49,879 nucleotides of DNA from an uncultured Candidatus Saccharibacteria bacterium (GTDB taxonomy: Bacteria; Patescibacteriota; Saccharimonadia; Saccharimonadales; Saccharimonadaceae): assembly GCA_948623715.1 (NCBI GenBank), contig CAPHDI010000005.1:1-49879 (forward strand), written 5' to 3'. Each line of letters begins with the position of its first letter. The first letter of the stretch is position 1. This document shows positions 45,057 to 49,879 of this stretch, piece after piece. The notes below the pieces were generated by a model that saw nothing but the letters and a program-made list of their open reading frames with translations, made no database searches and was not told the DNA's origin. The position numbers and the translations under genes were made by a program.

Positions 45057-46664
45057 TTATATAACTCGGGAGACTTCCTCAAGGGTAGTCTCGCCACGGA
45101 GAGCGGCCATGATTCCCCGCTGTTCTAAAGTCAGCATGCCCTGCATCTTCGCACTGCGTTCAATCGCGTCGGCGCTAATATCCTTCAGATCGCCACGGAG
45201 AAAACCCTGGATGTCTTGCGAGACAACGAGCTGCTCCATAAGGACGGTGCGGCCTTTGTAGCCGAAAGGCACGTCCTCGGTAGGCTTCGGACGGTATAAA
45301 GTAATATCGCTAAGGCCGACACCCCCGACGCCTTCCATCTTGCTGCGAATGTATTCGGCGGTGGCGGCGTCGGGCTTGTAAGGCTCCTTCGTATCAGCGA
45401 GTTTGCGGACGAGGCGCTGAGCGATAACGAGACGGATCGAGCTAGCGAAAATCGGGTTTACACCGATGAGGTCGATCATGCGCGAGAAAGCGGCGGCGGT
45501 AGAATTCGCATGGAAGGAGGAGAGGACGAGGTGACCAGTGATCGAAGCCTGGATCGCGGTGCGGGCAGTGTCAGCATCACGAATCTCGCCAACCATGACG
45601 ACGTCAGGGTCGAGACGGAGAACGGAGCGGAGGCCTTCGGCGAAGGAACCGCCGTCATTCGTATGGATTGGTATCTGAGAAATACCAGTAATACCGTACT
45701 CGATCGGATCCTCAAGAGTGATAATCTTGCGCTCGGTGGTATTAAGAGCGTTTAGGATCGAATAAAGCGTAGTGGACTTACCGGAACCGGTCGGGCCAAC
45801 CATAAGGACGAGGCCGCGCGGATGCGAGATAATCTCACGGACGGTCGACATTTCATCATCAGAAAGACCGAGAAGATCGAGATTTAATAAACTTTCGTCG
45901 AAGTTAAAGAGACGGAGGACGGCGTCCTGACCGTACATAGTCGGGACCATCTCGACACGGATATTTAATAAGTGCGAGGCACCGTTGCGATGGATTTCTT
46001 GCTGCATATGGCCGGACTGCGGCTTCGTCGAAGCGGTAGAGACGTCAGCGCGAGCGCTAAGCTCGCCCATGAAAATACGGTAGCGATCTTTATCAATATT
46101 CGCAACGGGATGAAGAATACCATCGACGCGCATGCGGATGCGAATCTCGTTGCGGAGATTCTCGATATGAATATCGGAGGCACCAAGCTTGTCGGCTTGG
46201 TCGATAAGGAAGTTGAAAACTTTCTCAGTAGAAACGGAATTCAGTGTGCGGCTAACTTCGGCAATCGTCTCGGAATCGCCCTCGGAGGCAATCTTGATAT
46301 CGTCGTAGATTGTTTCCTTCGGCGGGTCATAGCGGAGCATGAAAACTTGATAGGCAGCCTTAGAAATCAAGAAGAAGGCAACATGGGCGCCACGATCATT
46401 ATATTCTTGGCGCATTTTTGGGATGAGGCTGCTCGGGGTCTGACTAGTGACCATAAAACGGAAAGACATATCTTCAGTACCAACCTGGAGCGGAATAATG
46501 TAATTTTTATGCATTTCCTCAACACTGATGACATCAGGAATGAGCGGAATCGTCTGCTCGAAAGAGCGAGTGTCAAGATAAGGCAGGCCAAGAATACTCG
46601 CGCGGCGTTTCGTCGCTTGCTCTTCATTCTCACGTCGTTTGCGCTGAACTTCTTGTTCGTCCAT
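45057..46664 (-). CDS. Type II/IV secretion-pilus ATPase (GspE/PilB family)
   Basis: 535 residues. N-terminal MshEN-like region (~1-150), then the secretion ATPase: Walker A VGPTGSGKSTTLYSIL, Asp box LEDPIEYGITGI, Walker B RLDPDVVMVGEIRD, His box SSFHANSTAAAF. The zinc tetracysteine motif usual in GspE/PilB is absent before FGYKGRTVLMEQL. It powers pilus assembly or secretion at the cytoplasmic membrane face; no other pilus gene is in this window. The start at 46664 (MDEQEVQRKRRE) was chosen over an upstream extension that crosses the promoter. Confidence 0.92.
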   Translation of the reverse strand: MDEQEVQRKRRENEEQATKRRASILGLPYLDTRSFEQTIPLIPDVISVEEMHKNYIIPLQVGTEDMSFRFMVTSQTPSSLIPKMRQEYNDRGAHVAFFLISKAAYQVFMLRYDPPKETIYDDIKIASEGDSETIAEVSRTLNSVSTEKVFNFLIDQADKLGASDIHIENLRNEIRIRMRVDGILHPVANIDKDRYRIFMGELSARADVSTASTKPQSGHMQQEIHRNGASHLLNIRVEMVPTMYGQDAVLRLFNFDESLLNLDLLGLSDDEMSTVREIISHPRGLVLMVGPTGSGKSTTLYSILNALNTTERKIITLEDPIEYGITGISQIPIHTNDGGSFAEGLRSVLRLDPDVVMVGEIRDADTARTAIQASITGHLVLSSFHANSTAAAFSRMIDLIGVNPIFASSIRLVIAQRLVRKLADTKEPYKPDAATAEYIRSKMEGVGGVGLSDITLYRPKPTEDVPFGYKGRTVLMEQLVVSQDIQGFLRGDLKDISADAIERSAKMQGMLTLEQRGIMAALRGETTLEEVSRVI

Positions 46665-46697
46665 GAATTTACCTACCCGTTTATGTTTACTATATAT

Positions 46698-46706
46698 AGT
46701 ATAGCA
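46698..46706 (-). promoter_or_regulatory. Extended -10 (TGC-TATACT) of the ATPase gene
   Basis: TGC-TATACT 33 nt before the ATG at 46664, with GGTAGGT in between. Confidence 0.6.
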
Positions 46707-46738
46707 CAGAAAGTTTCGGAAAATTATGAAAAATGGTA

Positions 46739-46767
46739 TTGACAATAGGCTAATGCTTTGCGATAAT
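46739..46767 (+). promoter_or_regulatory. Promoter of the surface protein gene
   Basis: TTGACA (46739-46744), 17 nt, GATAAT (46762-46767). The -10 box overlaps the ATG at 46766, which rules that codon out as the start. Confidence 0.7.
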
Positions 46768-46807
46768 GGGTTCAAAAGAAGATCATAAACAAAAGGACAA
46801 AAATAAA

Positions 46808-47626
46808 ATGAACCTAAACAAACACTCAAAGGTCAGAGCCGTTGGTCTGTCGTGTTTCGCAGCATTGACAGGTTTATTGGGGATGGCGGTTTTCTGTCCG
46901 TTCAACAGTTACGAGTCGACTTATGCTGCCGACATTACAAAAACTGGAACCTTTGATATTGATTTCGTGCTACAAAAAGTGGCAACTGGGAATATTAATA
47001 TTGATTTCTTGCTGGCGCCATTGCTGTCGATTTCGCTGGATGAGCTTTCGAGCCCAGCAACCGTTACGGCGACCCCAAGCGGCGCAGCAGTTTCTGCACA
47101 AACTGGATTTACAGTAACTTCAAATAGTACGGCTGGATACGGAGTCTGGGTGCACGGCAATGGCAGCACGAATCTCGTGGGGACTGATTCGAGTTCTAAT
47201 ACAATTCCGACGCTAACTGCGGACGCAGCAAATTTGTCGTCAATTCCAAAAGGGTACTGGGGATTCAACTTAACCGAGGGTACGTCAGCAACAGCAGCGA
47301 ATTTGAAATATTCGCCACTGCCGACCAGCAAAGGAAGTACAGCAGTACTCTCGAAAACCGGAACTGTAACGGCCCAGAATTATAAATTGACATTCGGAGC
47401 AAATGTAGGCTGGGATAAGGCTCCGGACACCTACACGAAGGACGTGACGGTGCAAGTTGTCGCTTCCGGCGCACAGACTACGGCAATTAGCGAGACGAAT
47501 GAGTTGCGCAACGCTGTGCTTGACATGCAGGAAGAGGAAAAACAACTCCAGGAAGCCGCCCTGGCGGAACAAGCCGAAAATACGGATGATGTGGCGGTCG
47601 TAACAGACGAAACTGCGAATGAATAG
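46808..47626 (+). CDS. Secreted beta-rich surface protein, unknown function
   Basis: 272 residues. Sec signal peptide: basic start, hydrophobic core (AVGLSCFAALTGLLGMAVF) and cleavage near TYA-ADITKTG. The mature region is a Thr/Ser/Gly-rich beta domain with TAGYGVWVHGNGSTNLVG, KGYWGFNLTEG and TYTKDVTVQVVASG. The same elements (SLxLSGxTNLV, NTWGYSW) are seen in the N-terminal domain of the 738-aa FISUMP protein. The C-terminus is a Gln/Glu-rich helix without LPXTG or a membrane anchor. AAAGGA upstream supports the start at 46808. Confidence 0.78.
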   Translation: MNLNKHSKVRAVGLSCFAALTGLLGMAVFCPFNSYESTYAADITKTGTFDIDFVLQKVATGNINIDFLLAPLLSISLDELSSPATVTATPSGAAVSAQTGFTVTSNSTAGYGVWVHGNGSTNLVGTDSSSNTIPTLTADAANLSSIPKGYWGFNLTEGTSATAANLKYSPLPTSKGSTAVLSKTGTVTAQNYKLTFGANVGWDKAPDTYTKDVTVQVVASGAQTTAISETNELRNAVLDMQEEEKQLQEAALAEQAENTDDVAVVTDETANE

Positions 47627-47648
47627 ATTATAGATCTTCGACTTCTTG

Positions 47649-47680
47649 AAATCTAGCCCCTGATACGGGGCTAGATTTTT
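47649..47680 (+). terminator. Strong intrinsic terminator
   Basis: AAATCTAGCCCC (47649-47660) pairs with GGGGCTAGATTT (47667-47678), followed by a T-run. Confidence 0.88.
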
Positions 47681-47716
47681 GCGGGGGATTATGTACGAGA
47701 AGCTCGGCTTTGCGAC

Positions 47717-48517
47717 CTACTTGCTGCGGTCGCCATGGACGCCGCGGAGGCCAAGTGTCGCACAAGTGTCATGGAGAAGCTTCTGACGAAAATCGAGCAC
47801 GCGGACTTTATATCCAAAAACTTCCTCGACAACAGGCTTGAGATTCCAGAAATTAGTATTAAGCAATAAGACTACGTCACTATGAATGCGCTTTTCAGCT
47901 GGCCAAGTCTCGGCGGGAGGCTGGAGATATTGATCCTGCTTCTTGCGGTCGATAATTTCTTCGAGGAGGGTTTTCTGATTATCGGGATCATTGCGACGCT
48001 TCGGAAGTTTCGGGCAAACTTCAAAATAGGCGCCGAGCTCTTTATGTAAAAGTTCGGCGGAAAGTTCGCCAATGTTCGTCAGGCGCTCCCAGCCCGTCGA
48101 ATCTGGTACGGAGAGCGTAGAAAAAGGCAGATTCTCACGAAGGGTCTGGCAAAATTCGGTGTCGATGAGAGTATTATTCATAATAGCAGTGATGCGGTCC
48201 GGATAGATGGTAGCTCTCAAAATGCGATGATAATTAACGCCGACGCTGACAAATTTCTGATCGGGATAAGAGGTGCGTAAATAATCAATTCCCTGGGCAG
48301 CGGCATAGCCACCGAGGACAATCAAGTCAACTTTATTAAAATAGGGTGCGAGCTGAGACTCGGCTAACTTGCAGATAGTAGTGGTCGACTTGCCGTCATA
48401 GGGAGCGTGCTCCCAGTCAATCACACGGATAATCTCGACAATTTGTAGCTCTTGATCTAGATAATCAGCTACTGCTTCCCCACCCATCCCACCATCAAAC
48501 ACAACGATTTTTAACAT
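47717..48517 (-). CDS. MurI-like protein lacking both catalytic cysteines
   Basis: 266 residues, the fold and length of glutamate racemase. Alignable blocks: VVFDGGMGGEAV (usual FDSGVGG), HAPYDGKS (usual PYG..S), VLGGYAAAQG where MurI has ACNTASA, and LLLNTNFWNLKPVVEEV where MurI has GCTHYPLLKP. The first catalytic Cys is replaced by Gly70 and the second by Asn220, with the neighbouring His replaced by Asn222. A racemase mechanism that needs two cysteines is therefore not possible. It may be a binding or regulatory paralogue, or catalyse different chemistry. AAGGA upstream. Confidence 0.8.
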   Translation of the reverse strand: MLKIVVFDGGMGGEAVADYLDQELQIVEIIRVIDWEHAPYDGKSTTTICKLAESQLAPYFNKVDLIVLGGYAAAQGIDYLRTSYPDQKFVSVGVNYHRILRATIYPDRITAIMNNTLIDTEFCQTLRENLPFSTLSVPDSTGWERLTNIGELSAELLHKELGAYFEVCPKLPKRRNDPDNQKTLLEEIIDRKKQDQYLQPPAETWPAEKRIHSDVVLLLNTNFWNLKPVVEEVFGYKVRVLDFRQKLLHDTCATLGLRGVHGDRSK

Positions 48518-48579
48518 AGAATCCTTAACTTTTTCTAATATTACCGCTGATGAGGGCAGGCGAAAATAAGTAGAGGTGA

Positions 48580-48725
48580 AGTTATTTAACTTTTTGTTAG
48601 GTAAAATGAGAAAAGTTTGATTTTATGGCGGTTGTTGCGGTTTTATGAGGCTTTGCGGGGTTTTAAGTTTTGTTGAATTTTATGGGGATTTTTTAGATTT
48701 TGCGAAGTTTTGCGGATTTTTCTCT
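48580..48725. other. T/G-rich low-complexity intergenic tract
   Basis: The plus strand is almost free of C and rich in G-runs followed by T-runs (GGTTTT-like units such as GCGGTTTTATGAGG, GGGGTTTTAAG). No ORF with a ribosome binding site and no clear hairpin was seen. It lies between the divergent MurI-like gene and tRNA-Phe. Confidence 0.5.
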
Positions 48726-48752
48726 TACATTTCTCGGAAAGTGTGTTATAAT
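48725..48752 (+). promoter_or_regulatory. Promoter of tRNA-Phe
   Basis: TTACAT (48725-48730), 16 nt, TATAAT (48747-48752), ten bases before the tRNA. Confidence 0.65.
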
Positions 48753-48762
48753 AGCGGTAGAT

Positions 48763-48838
48763 GGTTCTGTAGCTCAGTTGGTAGAGCAGAGGCCTGAAGA
48801 GCCTTGTGTCGTTGGTTCAAGTCCGACCGGAACCACCA
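48763..48838 (+). tRNA. tRNA-Phe (GAA)
   Basis: Acceptor GGTTCTG/CGGAACC, D arm AGCTCAGTTGGTAGAGC, anticodon loop CTGAAGA (GAA), T arm GGTTCAAGTCC, encoded CCA. 76 nt. Confidence 0.96.
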
Positions 48839-48863
48839 TTTTGGAAGTAGATTTTAGGTAAGA

Positions 48864-49172
48864 ATGAAGCCATTTAGCAAGAATGCCACATCGCATAAAG
48901 CAATACGGATTACCGTAATTACAGTCGTCGTTGTGGTATTTTGCGTAGTGGCACTTTTTTGTTATATGGTATGGGGGTGGATGCTTGAGCTGGCGGAGCT
49001 TGCCGCAGAGTGTGACAGCGGTCGTACTGTCTGGCGTAGAAACCCTGGTGCTTTTTCGAGTTATGTATACGAGATTCGCGATGGAAAGAAAACGATTGAG
49101 ACAGGGCTAAGGATGAAGCAACTGGATGATTTCTTGGGCGACGATCATTGCACGTTTCTCGGTGGAGGCTAG
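48864..49172 (+). CDS. Small single-pass membrane protein, unknown function
   Basis: 102 residues: basic N-terminus (MKPFSKNATSHKAIR), one hydrophobic helix (ITVITVVVVVFCVVALFCYMVWGW), then a ~60-residue external tail with two Cys (AECDSG and DDHCTF). No family recognised. It starts 25 nt after tRNA-Phe, probably sharing its promoter, with TAGGTAAG just upstream. Confidence 0.65.
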   Translation: MKPFSKNATSHKAIRITVITVVVVVFCVVALFCYMVWGWMLELAELAAECDSGRTVWRRNPGAFSSYVYEIRDGKKTIETGLRMKQLDDFLGDDHCTFLGGG

Positions 49173-49196
49173 AGCTTTTTGGTTGGTTTTGCCAAT

Positions 49197-49227
49197 AAAA
49201 TACTCCCGGGCAGGCGGGAGTATTTTT
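49197..49227. terminator. Bidirectional terminator
   Basis: AAATACTCCCG pairs with CGGGAGTATTT around a short G/C loop, with A- and T-runs outside. It serves the 102-aa gene and the convergent FISUMP gene. Confidence 0.82.
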
Positions 49228-49241
49228 ACTGGTGAGGTTTA

Positions 49242-49879
49242 TTAGCGAGCGATGCAGCGGACGGAAGAGGCGGTACGGCGATAGTCGCTGTCGGTGGGGC
49301 CAATGTAAGTATTGGTAAAAGCAAGGAGGGACGCTTGCGTAGCGCTGCTAGCCGTACTGGACCAATAGCGACCGTAAGAACCAGCACTTGTAACGGGGCC
49401 AGCACCAGCACTGGCAAATCCGGCGGCTGGGAAAAAGGTCCCTCCGGCCGCCGTGTTAGCTGCGCCAAACCAGTAACCATTAATACCGTTGCTAACTTCA
49501 AACGCTGTCGATGAACTGCTATTTGGGTACTTCAGAAAGATAGCCTGTATTTCTCCGTCCGCTCGACCAGTTGGTAAGCGCCAACCTTTTGGGCAAATAC
49601 TACTGTCGGCAATGTCGCCTGCCGCCTTAGCTTCAGTGCAAGTATTTGCCGTCGCAGCGCACCAAGAATAATATGCACCATAGGTAGTGCTATCTACATA
49701 GAGCACACCTTGAGTAGCATCAACATTACCATCACCAATCCATGCGCCACTATTTGGTACAGTATAGTTTGTACTCACATCCGAATCATAACTCGTAATA
49801 GCCTTATTAAGTCCTTCTTTCATGCTATCACCAGTAATTCTGAGATTCTGTGTCATCCAACACTTCCCATCACTGAGCT
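49242..49879 (-). CDS. FISUMP-domain surface protein, 5' end cut by window edge
   Basis: The frame is open to the window edge (LSDGKCWMTQNLRITGD at the border), so the ATG at 49856 is internal. FISUMP domain: CWMTQNL, YYSWCAATANTC, ICPKGWRLPTGR, YWSSTAS and a terminal SVRCIAR. The N-terminal 34 codons are nearly identical to the left-edge gene and then diverge sharply, which suggests either recent gene conversion or family expansion by recombination of a conserved cassette. Confidence 0.88.
   Translation of the reverse strand, partial: LSDGKCWMTQNLRITGDSMKEGLNKAITSYDSDVSTNYTVPNSGAWIGDGNVDATQGVLYVDSTTYGAYYSWCAATANTCTEAKAAGDIADSSICPKGWRLPTGRADGEIQAIFLKYPNSSSSTAFEVSNGINGYWFGAANTAAGGTFFPAAGFASAGAGPVTSAGSYGRYWSSTASSATQASLLAFTNTYIGPTDSDYRRTASSVRCIAR
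49803..49879 (-). repeat. Terminal inverted repeat, right copy
   Basis: Exact reverse complement of bases 1-77; see the left copy. Confidence 0.9.

Overview
The window looks like one complete assembly contig from a reduced-genome bacterium of the Candidate Phyla Radiation, most likely Candidatus Saccharibacteria (TM7). Evidence seen: standard code with TGA used as stop; short genes packed closely on both strands; several FISUMP-type surface proteins (TIGR02145-like); a sortase and a Mur ligase; a UvrC without its C-terminal helix-hairpin-helix; a 23S-5S rRNA unit with no 16S next to it; many single-pass membrane proteins with acidic or Pro/Ala-rich tails. The taxonomic call is an inference from gene content. 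The first and last 77 bases are identical in inverted orientation and both lie inside FISUMP genes, so the contig probably ends at a repeated gene family.

Layout. 1-14.5 kb: a partial FISUMP gene, a lemA-htpX-membrane protein operon, unknown membrane proteins, an ATP-grasp enzyme, tRNA-Cys, a gltX-DUF3048 operon, a large Ala-rich membrane protein, a PEGA protein and a sortase. 14.5-17.3 kb: tRNA-Leu(CAA), an orphan consensus promoter, and a two-domain FISUMP surface protein with a long inverted-repeat leader. 17.3-20.8 kb: an AT-richer defence-like islet (a Cys/His-motif protein, a hairpin-rich non-coding stretch, AbiH, DUF2442) ending at tRNA-Leu(GAG), with a partial copy of the tRNA 3' end nearby. 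20.8-35.5 kb: murC, a secreted/thioredoxin-like operon, aspS, a peptide-binding protein with secG, uvrC, a GT2 glycosyltransferase, a PNPOx-like protein, DUF4234/DUF2752 and TfoX_N proteins. 35.5-39.4 kb: 5S and 23S rRNA with tandem promoters. 39.5-47.6 kb: an SF2 helicase fused to an array of HNH-associated-type repeats and preceded by a small leaderless ORF, a histidine phosphatase-M1 aminopeptidase operon, a PilB/GspE-type ATPase and a surface protein. 47.7 kb to end: a MurI-like protein lacking both catalytic cysteines, tRNA-Phe, a small membrane protein and a second edge-truncated FISUMP gene.

Themes. (1) Cell envelope: FISUMP and related surface proteins, sortase, SecG, pilus-type ATPase, MurC, LemA/HtpX. 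(2) Information processing: gltX, aspS, uvrC, rRNA, tRNAs. (3) A small defence islet beside a tRNA. (4) A recurrent promoter layout: about sixteen genes have a TATAAT-like -10, often extended as TGnTATAAT, placed 6-10 nt before the start codon, so their mRNAs should begin at or within a few bases of the start codon. Others have an ordinary leader with an AGGAGG-type ribosome binding site. This rule was used to choose starts and to find a 38-codon ORF before the helicase.
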